Shown: piece after piece, positions 1 to 5,389 of the stretch
Position numbering within the stretch: position 1 is the first letter of the stretch
Layout: each line of letters starts with the position of its first letter
Source of the DNA: Rhodobacteraceae bacterium UBA2553
GTDB lineage: Bacteria > Pseudomonadota > Alphaproteobacteria > Rhodobacterales > Rhodobacteraceae
Direction: 5' to 3'
DNA length: 5,442 bases
NCBI GenBank assembly: GCA_002340515.1
Contig: DDMF01000101.1
Location: 1 to 5,442, forward strand
Notes under the pieces: generated by a model
Database searches by the model: none
What the model saw: the letters and a program-made list of their open reading frames with translations, nothing else
What the model was told of the DNA's origin: nothing
Translations under genes and position numbers: made by a program

Positions 1-644
1 ATGGCCGTGGCCAGCGTGCATCCGGTGCCGCGTTTGCTTTGCGCCAGTCGGGGGAGGCCAAATCGCCGATGACCTTGTTCTTCAAAGAGCTGATCGCAGC
101 AGGCGTCCCCCCAGCCATGCCCGTCTTTTATCAGCACCGCCTGCGCGCCGTGTCTGCGCAAAATACCTGCCTGCCGGGACAATTCTGCGTCCGTTTTTGC
201 AAGGGGACGGCCGCTGAGCATGGCCGCTTCGTCGAGGTTGGGGGTCAGCAGCGATGCAATTTGGAACAGGGGCGCGACCCCATCGAGCGCGCTCAGGACA
301 CCGCCGGATGAGGATTTCAGAACCGGGTCCAGAACAATGGGTAAATCTCGCCCGTTCATCGCGCAGGTGAGGGCGTTTGTGATGGCCAAACCCGCGGCGT
401 TGCTTCCGACCATCCCAATTTTGATGGCATCCGGTGGGGTGTCCGCGAACCCCGCTTTAATCTCAGCGCAAATGACGTTTGCGGGCAGCTGGTGGATCAG
501 GGAAACGGCCGAATTGGTTTGCGCTGTGACGCAGGTCACAACGGGTTTGGCAAGGCATCCGTGATCCTGCGTGACTGCGGCATCGCGGGTCAGACCTGCG
601 CCGCCGCTGCTGTCAGTGCCGCCGATGAGCATGATCCGCTTCAT
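1..644 (-). CDS. thiD: Hydroxymethylpyrimidine/phosphomethylpyrimidine kinase ThiD, 3' end cut by the window
   Basis: Phosphorylates HMP and HMP-P with ATP to give HMP-PP, the pyrimidine substrate of ThiE; cytoplasmic, ribokinase-like fold. The minus frame is open from ATG at 644 to the window edge (214 codons; the family is about 250-270 aa, so some tens of residues are missing). Visible motifs: glycine-rich GGTDSSGGAG (residues 8-17), TAQTN (40-44, where TAQNT is usual), KIGMVGS (75-81), LDPVLKSSSG (105-114), LLTPNLDEAAML (132-143), VLIKDGHG (170-177, usually KGGH) and the anion-hole/catalytic GTGCT (206-210) with Cys209. A weak Shine-Dalgarno GAGAG at 656-652 lies 7 bases before the ATG and supports this start. 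It follows thiE after a 100-base gap, unlike the overlapping genes upstream. The sequence diverges from enterobacterial ThiD, but the kinase motifs are intact, so I call it functional. A related pyrimidine/pyridoxal kinase is less likely in this operon. Confidence 0.9.
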   Translation of the reverse strand, partial: MKRIMLIGGTDSSGGAGLTRDAAVTQDHGCLAKPVVTCVTAQTNSAVSLIHQLPANVICAEIKAGFADTPPDAIKIGMVGSNAAGLAITNALTCAMNGRDLPIVLDPVLKSSSGGVLSALDGVAPLFQIASLLTPNLDEAAMLSGRPLAKTDAELSRQAGILRRHGAQAVLIKDGHGWGDACCDQLFEEQGHRRFGLPRLAQSKRGTGCTLATA

Positions 645-698
645 TCCAAATCTCTCGTTCTGGTTGGATGTTGATGTTTGCTTTCTTTATTTGTTTCC

Positions 699-716
699 CG
701 TGTGTTACGTGTGTTA
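699..716. repeat. Perfect tandem 9-bp repeat in the thiE-thiD gap
   Basis: Read on the plus strand, CGTGTGTTA occurs twice head to tail (699-707 and 708-716). On the transcribed strand it reads TAACACACG twice. It sits mid-gap between the thiE stop (745) and the thiD start (644), followed in the transcribed direction by an A-rich stretch (about 697-672). There is no hairpin with a U-run, so it is not a terminator. A regulatory role is only a possibility. Confidence 0.6.
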
Positions 717-744
717 TGGAAGTGGAGATTGATGCTCGGGGCCG

Positions 745-1338
745 TCATGAGGCGCAAGCCTTAAGCCAAAGGCGGGTGCGGGCTTCGGGGTCGGGGGCGT
801 GTTGAATATCTGTCACGACCGCTGCGCTGTCAGCGCCTGCGGCAAAGACATCGGGCAGACGTTCGGGGGTTAGCCCGCCGATGGCGACCAGCGGCGTTTC
901 CCCGGCCATCGCCTTCCAGCGCGTCACCCGGTCAAGCCCTTGCGGTGCCCATTTCATCTTTTTCAAAAGGGTCGGGTAGACCGGGCCGAGGGCCACATAA
1001 GCGGGATCATGAGACAGAGCGCGCTCCAGCTCATTTTCGTCATGTGTAGACAGGCCAAATCGGACCCCGGCCCGGCCCAGGGCGGCGAAATCCGCACCGT
1101 CCATATCCTCTTGCCCCAGATGCACATATCCGCAGCGCAGATCCAATGCGGCCTGCCAATAATCATTCACCACCAGTTGCGTGCCATAGACGGCACAAAG
1201 ATCGCGGGCACGGGCGATTTGGCGATAAATTTCAGAAGGCGGCTGGTTTTTAAGCCGCAATTGCACCAATTTGACCCCCTGTGGGATCAGCAGTTCAAGC
1301 CGTGCCACATGACCCACAATCAGATAGAATTTTTCCAT
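745..1338 (-). CDS. thiE: Thiamine phosphate synthase ThiE
   Basis: Joins HMP-PP and thiazole phosphate to thiamine phosphate, releasing pyrophosphate; a cytoplasmic TIM-barrel enzyme. The 197 residues are slightly short for a family usually near 210. Motifs in order: VQLRLKN (25-31, usually QLREK), VVNDYW (56-61), HLGQED (73-78), GLSTHDENEL (95-104), ALGPVYPTLLKKMKWAPQGL (117-135, the phosphate/HMP-PP loop), VAIGGLTPERL (151-161) and AAVVTDI (172-178). The MKWAPQG form and the N-terminal IVGHVARLE/IPQGVK pattern resemble the ThiE variant I associate with alphaproteobacteria (recollection, not a search). Its ATG overlaps the thiG stop by one base (TAATG), with only a weak purine stretch before it, so translation is probably coupled to thiG. 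TenI, the thiazole tautomerase relative, is an alternative, but the HLGQED and PT..KKMKW motifs and the absence of another ThiE here favour synthase. Confidence 0.93.
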   Translation of the reverse strand: MEKFYLIVGHVARLELLIPQGVKLVQLRLKNQPPSEIYRQIARARDLCAVYGTQLVVNDYWQAALDLRCGYVHLGQEDMDGADFAALGRAGVRFGLSTHDENELERALSHDPAYVALGPVYPTLLKKMKWAPQGLDRVTRWKAMAGETPLVAIGGLTPERLPDVFAAGADSAAVVTDIQHAPDPEARTRLWLKACAS

Positions 1339-2105
1339 TATCCCAGTTCCGCCAAGCCAAGGATCGGGGTAGAGGGCACCGCCATGTCACGCCGCTCCAT
1401 TGGGCCTGCCTGAAAGCCTGCGCGCCCGGCTTTGATCGCCAAGGCCATCGCGCGGGCCATGCCAACCGGGTCGCCGGCCTTGGCGACGGCGGTGTTCAGC
1501 AACACCGCATCCATGCCCAATTCCATCGCTTGTGCCGCATCCGAAGGGCGGCCGATTCCCGCGTCCACGATCAACGCTGTGTTGGGGAAATGGGCCCGCA
1601 TCGACAGCAGTGCGTCGGGGTTTCGCAGCCCTTGGCCAGACCCGATCGGTGCGCCCCAAGGCATCAAAACCTCGCACCCCGCATCAATGAGTTTCTCGCC
1701 GACCACAAGATCATCGGTTGTGTAGGGGAACAGTTTGAACCCGTCCGCCGCCAGCACCCGGGCCGCCTCGACCAAGCCAAACACATCCGGTTGCAAGGTG
1801 TCGGAATGACCGATCACTTCGAGTTTGAGCCAGTCGGTTTCAAACATTTCGCGCGCCATTCTGGCGGTTGTGATCGCCTCTTGGGCGGTGTGACACCCGG
1901 CGGTGTTGGGAAGGATATGACAGTCGTTTTGCTGTAGCAGGTCAAAGAACCCTGCGCCGGATCCGGTTGCGGTTTCCCGACGGAGCGAGACGGTGATGAT
2001 CTGGGTGCCGCTTGCCTCGATGGCCGCGTTGAGCACAGTCGGCGAGGGGTATTGTGCGGTGCCCAACAGCAGGGGCGATGTGATTTCTGTGCCATAAATT
2101 TGCAT
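1338..2105 (-). CDS. thiG: Thiazole synthase ThiG
   Basis: Forms the thiazole phosphate ring from 1-deoxy-D-xylulose 5-phosphate, dehydroglycine and the sulfur of ThiS thiocarboxylate; a cytoplasmic TIM barrel that associates with ThiS. The length of 255 aa is typical. The Schiff-base lysine is Lys94 in WLKLEVIG (92-99). Other conserved blocks: LLLGTAQYPS (12-21), SLRRE (40-44), LPNTAGC (65-71), MPWGAPIGSGQGL (148-160), VDAGIGRPSDAAQAMELG (180-197) and DAVLLNTAVAKA (199-210). The usual GD after KLEVI is GH here, a minor change. The start at 2105 is fixed by a strong AAGGAGG 7 bases upstream that lies inside the end of thiS. The thiG stop overlaps the thiE start. Everything expected for activity is present, and the ThiO and ThiS partners are encoded directly upstream. 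Confidence 0.97.
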   Translation of the reverse strand: MQIYGTEITSPLLLGTAQYPSPTVLNAAIEASGTQIITVSLRRETATGSGAGFFDLLQQNDCHILPNTAGCHTAQEAITTARMAREMFETDWLKLEVIGHSDTLQPDVFGLVEAARVLAADGFKLFPYTTDDLVVGEKLIDAGCEVLMPWGAPIGSGQGLRNPDALLSMRAHFPNTALIVDAGIGRPSDAAQAMELGMDAVLLNTAVAKAGDPVGMARAMALAIKAGRAGFQAGPMERRDMAVPSTPILGLAELG

Positions 2106-2108
2106 TGC

Positions 2109-2318
2109 TTATCCTCCTTGCATCGGGGCCAGAACTTCCAGCTGGTCGCCATCAACCAGCGCCACATCTGCGCGCGCATCTCGTGGCACAAATAATCCAT
2201 TTACCGCTGTTGCGAGGGCCGGGTTGGTAAAGCCAAGCTTAGCCAAGGCGGCGGTCAGGGCGAGGGTCGGGCTGGGGTGCGAAAGCTCATGCATCTGCCC
2301 GTTCACTTTGATTTTCAT
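2109..2318 (-). CDS. thiS: Sulfur carrier protein ThiS
   Basis: Small ubiquitin-like (beta-grasp) sulfur carrier. Its C-terminal glycine is adenylated by ThiF and converted to a thiocarboxylate that ThiG uses to build the thiazole. The 69 residues match the family length (E. coli ThiS is 66). Visible: N-terminal strand MKIKVNG (1-7), ALAKLGF (24-30), AVNGLFVPRD (38-47), GDQLEVLAPMQGG (57-69) and the diagnostic C-terminal Gly-Gly. The frame extends upstream to an ATG at 2384, but those 22 extra residues lie over the 3' part of thiO and do not look like ThiS. MKIKVNG at 2318 is the family start and has a modest AGGA about 8 bases upstream. The first 32 bases overlap the end of thiO in another frame. 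No thiF is visible in the window. Confidence 0.95.
   Translation of the reverse strand: MKIKVNGQMHELSHPSPTLALTAALAKLGFTNPALATAVNGLFVPRDARADVALVDGDQLEVLAPMQGG
2113..2119 (-). promoter_or_regulatory. Shine-Dalgarno of thiG embedded in the thiS C-terminal Gly-Gly codons
   Basis: AAGGAGG on the minus strand lies 7 bases before the thiG ATG (2105-2103). It spans the last thiS codons CAA GGA GGA (Gln67-Gly68-Gly69), which precede the TAA stop. It is a near-perfect anti-16S match, stronger than the sites before thiO, thiS and thiE. Confidence 0.85.
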
Positions 2319-3255
2319 AGGGTTTTTCCTGAAAATATTGTGTTGCCAACTGGCCCGCCAAGGCGGGGGCCAGCAGAAATCCATGTCGGTAAAGGCCGTT
2401 TACATGTGTGGTATCGCCCTGCTGTGTCAGGCGGGGGATGTTGTCGGCAAAGGCGGGGCGCAATCCGACCCCTGTCTCGATCAGGCTTGCCTCGCCAAAA
2501 CTGGGATGCAGGGCAAATGCGGCCCCCAATAACTCCAGCATCGAGCGCACCGTGATTGGTCGCCACGAACTGCTTTCAATCATCGTCGCCCCGATCATGT
2601 AGACGCCGTTGCCGCGCGGCACGACATAAAGCGGGATGCGGGGATGCAGCAGCCGGACGGTACGGGTCAGCGTCACATCGGGCGCTTCGATCACAGCCAT
2701 TTCCCCGCGGATCGGGCGCAAACCGGGCAATCCCGCGGCCATGCCCCGGCAATCCACATCAACGTTCTGGGGCGCCATAGTGTCATAGCGAATGTCGACG
2801 CCAAGGGCTTGCACCGCCGCCGTTAGATCGATCAATGCCTGCCGCGGGTCGATATGGGCCTCGTCTTTGAAAAACAGCGCCTGACGGAAGCGGCCTTCCA
2901 ATGCCGGTTCAAGCCGGGCGAGCGCTTCGCCATCAATCAGCCGGTGGTGATCTGTGCGCTGCGCAAACCGGACAAGCTCCGCGCGGTCGCGCGGTGGGGC
3001 CACAACCAACGTGCCCCGCGTTTCAACATGGGTGATATTTTGCCACCATTTGATGGCACCTGCACCCAGCTGAACCACTTCGGCATCGGCAATCTCGCCT
3101 TCGCACCACGGGGCGAGCATGCCGCCGGCAAACCACGAACAGGGGTTGTCCGAAGGGGCGGCGCCTGCCTCGAACAAAGTGACATTTGCCCCCCGTCTGG
3201 CAAGTTCCCATGCGCAGGCAAGACCGGCCACACCTGCGCCTGCGATGGTGATCAT
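2287..3255 (-). CDS. thiO: Glycine oxidase ThiO (FAD-dependent)
   Basis: Oxidises glycine with O2 to iminoglycine (dehydroglycine), the C-N donor for ThiG; cytoplasmic flavoprotein of the D-amino-acid oxidase (DAO) family. The length of 322 aa is normal. An N-terminal FAD Rossmann motif GAGVAGLACAWELARRG (6-22) is followed by the ribose-binding acid in LFEA (27-30). Then come the ThiO-type GGMLAPWCE (44-52), IDPRQAL (135-141), CRGMAAGLPGLRPIRGEM (169-186), YVVPRGNGVYMIGATMIE (210-227), TGVGLRPAFADNIP (261-274) and NGLYRHGFLLAPALA (286-300). No signal peptide or membrane segment is evident. The ATG overlaps the thiC stop (ATGA) and has no strong Shine-Dalgarno, implying coupling to thiC. The last 10 or so residues read through the thiS start. 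Choosing ThiO over the radical enzyme ThiH points to an oxygen-dependent thiazole route. Other DAO-family oxidases are unlikely given the neighbours. Confidence 0.95.
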   Translation of the reverse strand: MITIAGAGVAGLACAWELARRGANVTLFEAGAAPSDNPCSWFAGGMLAPWCEGEIADAEVVQLGAGAIKWWQNITHVETRGTLVVAPPRDRAELVRFAQRTDHHRLIDGEALARLEPALEGRFRQALFFKDEAHIDPRQALIDLTAAVQALGVDIRYDTMAPQNVDVDCRGMAAGLPGLRPIRGEMAVIEAPDVTLTRTVRLLHPRIPLYVVPRGNGVYMIGATMIESSSWRPITVRSMLELLGAAFALHPSFGEASLIETGVGLRPAFADNIPRLTQQGDTTHVNGLYRHGFLLAPALAGQLATQYFQEKPYENQSERADA

Positions 3256-5063
3256 TCGCCCGGCTCTGTCACCAGCGTATCGACGGGCATGTAAAGATCG
3301 CCACCCACGCGGTATTTCGCGGACATTGCCGCCATGCCTTCTTTCTGCGCCTCGGCCCGAATGTCGTGGCTGATCCGCATGGAGCAGAATTTAGGCCCGC
3401 ACATGGAGCAGAAATGCGCCACTTTATGCGCCTCTTTCGGAAGGGTCTGATCGTGGAAATCGCGCGCGGTGTCCGGGTCCAGCGACAGGTTGAACTGATC
3501 TTCCCAGCGAAATTCAAACCGGGCACGAGACAGCGCATCATCGCGCCGTTGTGCGCCGGGCAGGCCTTTGGCCAGATCGGCGGCATGCGCGGCGATTTTA
3601 TAGGTGATCACCCCGGTTTTAACGTCGTCTCGGTCGGGCAGGCCCAGATGCTCTTTCGGGGTCACATAACACAACATCGCACAGCCAAACCAGCCAATCA
3701 TCGCCGCCCCAATGCCGGATGTGATGTGGTCATAGCCGGGCGCGATGTCGGTGGTCAGCGGGCCGAGTGTGTAAAAGGGCGCCTCGTGGCAACACTCCAA
3801 CTGCTTGTCCATATTCTCTTTGATCTTATGCATGGCCACATGGCCCGGCCCTTCGATCATCACCTGACAGTCTTTGGCCCAAGCGATTTTGGTCAGCTCG
3901 CCGAGGGTTTCCAACTCGGCAAATTGTGCTTCGTCATTGGCATCGGCAATCGATCCGGGACGCAGCCCGTCGCCCAGAGAGAACGACACATCATAAGCGC
4001 GGCAAATGTCGCAAATCTCGTCAAAATGCTCATAAAGAAAGCTTTCTTTGTGGTGATGCAGGCACCATTTGGCCATGATCGACCCACCACGAGACACGAT
4101 GCCCGTGACCCGGTTCACTGTCATCGGCACCATATGCAGACGCACCCCTGCGTGGATGGTGAAATAATCGACGCCCTGTTCGGCCTGTTCAATCAACGTG
4201 TCGCGAAACACCTCCCATGTCAGGTCTTCGGCGATGCCATTTACCTTTTCCAAAGCCTGATACATTGGCACGGTGCCGATCGGCACGGGGGCGTTGCGGA
4301 TGATCCATTCACGGGTGTTGTGGATGTTGCGCCCGGTCGACAGATCCATGACGGTATCGGCGCCCCAACGGATCGACCACACCATCTTGTCCACTTCCTC
4401 CTCCATCGAAGAGGTCACGGCCGAAGTGCCCATATTGGCATTGATCTTTACCAGAAAATTGCGCCCGATGATCATCGGTTCAGCCTCTGGGTGGTTGATG
4501 TTGGCGGGGATGATGGCGCGCCCGGCGGCCACCTCGTTGCGTACAAATTCTGGTGTTACATAATCGGGGATATTTGCCCCCCAATCATGACCATCCCGCG
4601 GCGTGCTTGTCGCGTCGCGAAGCTGGTTTTCGCGGATTGCGATGAATTCCATCTCTGGCGTGATTATTCCTGCCCGCGCATAGGCCAATTGCGTCACGGC
4701 CTTGCCATCCTTTGCGCGCAAGGGGTGGGGTTTCACCGGGTAGTCTGGGGTGAGGCGGTCGCCTTTGACAAAGCCGTTGTCCGCAGGTTGAATATCTCGG
4801 CCTTCGTATTCTTCAACATCACCCCGCGCCATGATCCAGTTGCGGCGCAGCGGTGTCAGCCCGCGTTGAATGTCTGTTTGGATGTTCGTGTCGGTGTAGG
4901 GACCGGAACTGTCATACACCGGAAGCGGCGCTTCGCCCGCCGTGGGGTGAACTGAGATTTCGCGCATTGGCACGCGCAGATCCGGGTGCATCACACCCTT
5001 CACATAGATCTTGCGTGATGCGGGCATTTCACCTGTGGTGATTTTAGGATTGGGGATCGTCAT
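3252..5063 (-). CDS. thiC: Phosphomethylpyrimidine synthase ThiC
   Basis: Radical-SAM enzyme that rearranges aminoimidazole ribotide (AIR) into HMP-P, releasing CO and formate; cytoplasmic, needs a [4Fe-4S] cluster. The 603 residues are typical of the long proteobacterial form, with an N-terminal ThiC-associated domain (PVYDSSGPYTD at 48-58 and MARGDVEEYEGRD at 78-90). The catalytic barrel shows PANINHPEAEPMIIGRNFLV (186-205), NANMGTSAV (208-216), MDLSTGRNIH (239-248), SRGGSI (324-329), GDGLRPG (364-370), EGPGHV (404-409) and TSGIGAAMIGWFG (448-460). The C-terminal cluster motif CSMCGPKFC supplies Cys552, Cys555 and Cys560. A TTG at 5078 would add five residues, but GAGGAG at 5076-5071 lies inside that extension and 7 bases before the ATG at 5063, so 5063 is the start. 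It is the first gene after the TPP riboswitch, and its stop overlaps thiO by 4 bases. Confidence 0.98.
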   Translation of the reverse strand: MTIPNPKITTGEMPASRKIYVKGVMHPDLRVPMREISVHPTAGEAPLPVYDSSGPYTDTNIQTDIQRGLTPLRRNWIMARGDVEEYEGRDIQPADNGFVKGDRLTPDYPVKPHPLRAKDGKAVTQLAYARAGIITPEMEFIAIRENQLRDATSTPRDGHDWGANIPDYVTPEFVRNEVAAGRAIIPANINHPEAEPMIIGRNFLVKINANMGTSAVTSSMEEEVDKMVWSIRWGADTVMDLSTGRNIHNTREWIIRNAPVPIGTVPMYQALEKVNGIAEDLTWEVFRDTLIEQAEQGVDYFTIHAGVRLHMVPMTVNRVTGIVSRGGSIMAKWCLHHHKESFLYEHFDEICDICRAYDVSFSLGDGLRPGSIADANDEAQFAELETLGELTKIAWAKDCQVMIEGPGHVAMHKIKENMDKQLECCHEAPFYTLGPLTTDIAPGYDHITSGIGAAMIGWFGCAMLCYVTPKEHLGLPDRDDVKTGVITYKIAAHAADLAKGLPGAQRRDDALSRARFEFRWEDQFNLSLDPDTARDFHDQTLPKEAHKVAHFCSMCGPKFCSMRISHDIRAEAQKEGMAAMSAKYRVGGDLYMPVDTLVTEPGE

Positions 5064-5177
5064 AGTGGTGCTCCTCAAGCAGATAACTCAAAAAGACACC
5101 AGATGAGGTTCGGCTTGGGAAACGAGGGACGTATTTGCCCCCCTCAGACATCACACCAACAACAGGGTCAGGTGCGC
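5064..5177 (-). promoter_or_regulatory. thiC leader between aptamer and start codon: probable riboswitch expression platform
   Basis: This 114-base untranslated stretch links the TPP aptamer to thiC. No convincing intrinsic terminator is visible: the only U-run (five U, about 5093) is not preceded by a GC-rich hairpin. Instead there is a series of complementary elements: UGAGGGGGG (5146-5138), GUCCCUC (5130-5124), CCUCA (5108-5104) and the ribosome-binding segment UGAGG (5077-5073). UGGUGU (starting about 5100) can also pair with GCACCA (starting about 5071), placing the Shine-Dalgarno in the enclosed loop. This suggests translational control by sequestering the ribosome-binding site. The role is inferred from complementarity; no folding was computed. 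Confidence 0.6.
5071..5076 (-). promoter_or_regulatory. Shine-Dalgarno of thiC
   Basis: GAGGAG 7 bases before the ATG at 5063. It decides the thiC start against the upstream TTG at 5078. It is the likely target of riboswitch control, because upstream CCUCA (5108-5104) is complementary to UGAGG (5077-5073). Confidence 0.8.
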
Positions 5178-5213
5178 CCTTAGCTTCCTACGCCAGTGTC
5201 AACTGGGTCAGGT
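5160..5213 (-). repeat. Imperfect 14-base direct repeat: aptamer segment copied just downstream
   Basis: On the minus strand ACCTGACCCAGTTG inside the aptamer (5213-5200, the J2-4/P4/P5 strand) recurs as ACCTGACCCTGTTG (5173-5160) exactly 40 bases downstream, with 13 of 14 bases identical. The second copy is outside the aptamer, at the start of the leader. Confidence 0.8.
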
Positions 5214-5286
5214 TCAAAGGGTCGCGACACTGCAGACTTGCTGCTATTCGCCTCTCAGTCCCTTGGTTGGGACTCCCCTGCGTAGG
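5178..5286 (-). ncRNA. TPP riboswitch aptamer (thi box, Rfam THI element type)
   Basis: Binds thiamine pyrophosphate and represses the operon when TPP is abundant. On the minus strand the conserved landmarks appear in order: GGGGAG (5278-5273), a P3 hairpin GUCCC-AACCAA-GGGAC (5273-5258), the pyrimidine-binding CUGAGA (5258-5253), a small extra hairpin GCAG-CAAGU-CUGC (5244-5232), ACCCUUUGAACCUGA (from about 5223), a P5 hairpin CCAG-UUGACA-CUGG (5206-5193) and GCGUAGG (5193-5187). P1 can be closed by CCUACGC (5286-5280) with GCUAAGG (5184-5178), five pairs around a 2x2 internal loop. Position directly upstream of thiC is the classical context. Outer limits are approximate. Confidence 0.95.
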
Positions 5287-5289
5287 CTT

Positions 5290-5318
5290 TGGCTAGCGAA
5301 TTGAAGCCGCGCGCACAA
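5290..5318 (-). promoter_or_regulatory. Weak candidate promoter for the thi operon
   Basis: On the minus strand TTGTGC (5318-5313) and TAGCCA (5295-5290) are separated by 17 bases and would start transcription near 5284, just at the 5' edge of the aptamer. Position and spacing fit, but both hexamers match consensus poorly. Transcription from the upstream co-directional gene is also possible. Confidence 0.3.
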
Positions 5319-5327
5319 GACAAATTT

Positions 5328-5389
5328 CTGGCGTCGCCATTTTTCCGGCAGGGTCTTGGGGGTGGTTAGGGGCGATCACTGGCGTCGCC
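5328..5389. repeat. 11-bp direct repeat, each copy containing an inverted repeat
   Basis: CTGGCGTCGCC occurs at 5328-5338 and 5379-5389 on the plus strand. Each contains the self-complementary GGCG-T-CGCC. The second copy lies in the end of the upstream coding region and abuts another small hairpin (CGCCT-TTT-AGGCG on the minus strand, 5398-5386). The first lies in the intergenic region before the thi promoter candidate. There is no U-run, so terminator function is doubtful. Confidence 0.5.

Noticed and set aside
39..674. Overlapping plus-strand frames in the first 670 bases
   Set aside because: The minus frame encodes ThiD motifs without interruption over 214 codons. The plus frames are short, overlap each other and have no recognisable content.
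2319..2384. Upstream ATG at 2384 giving ThiS a 22-residue extension
   Set aside because: The extra residues fall within the thiO coding region in another frame, are unlike ThiS, and the family begins at MKIKVNG.
3366..4955. Long open frame (529 codons) on the plus strand opposite thiC
   Set aside because: It is fully antisense to a clearly conserved ThiC, and its translation (rich in His, Arg, Gly, Pro) shows no family motif. Long antisense frames are expected opposite GC-biased coding DNA.
5064..5078. TTG start for thiC at 5078
   Set aside because: The Shine-Dalgarno GAGGAG would lie inside the coding sequence, whereas it is ideally placed for the ATG at 5063.
5088..5130. Possible intrinsic terminator in the thiC leader (five U near 5093)
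   Set aside because: The preceding sequence offers only 3-bp stems, and the GAGGG/CCCUC hairpin is too far from the U-run.
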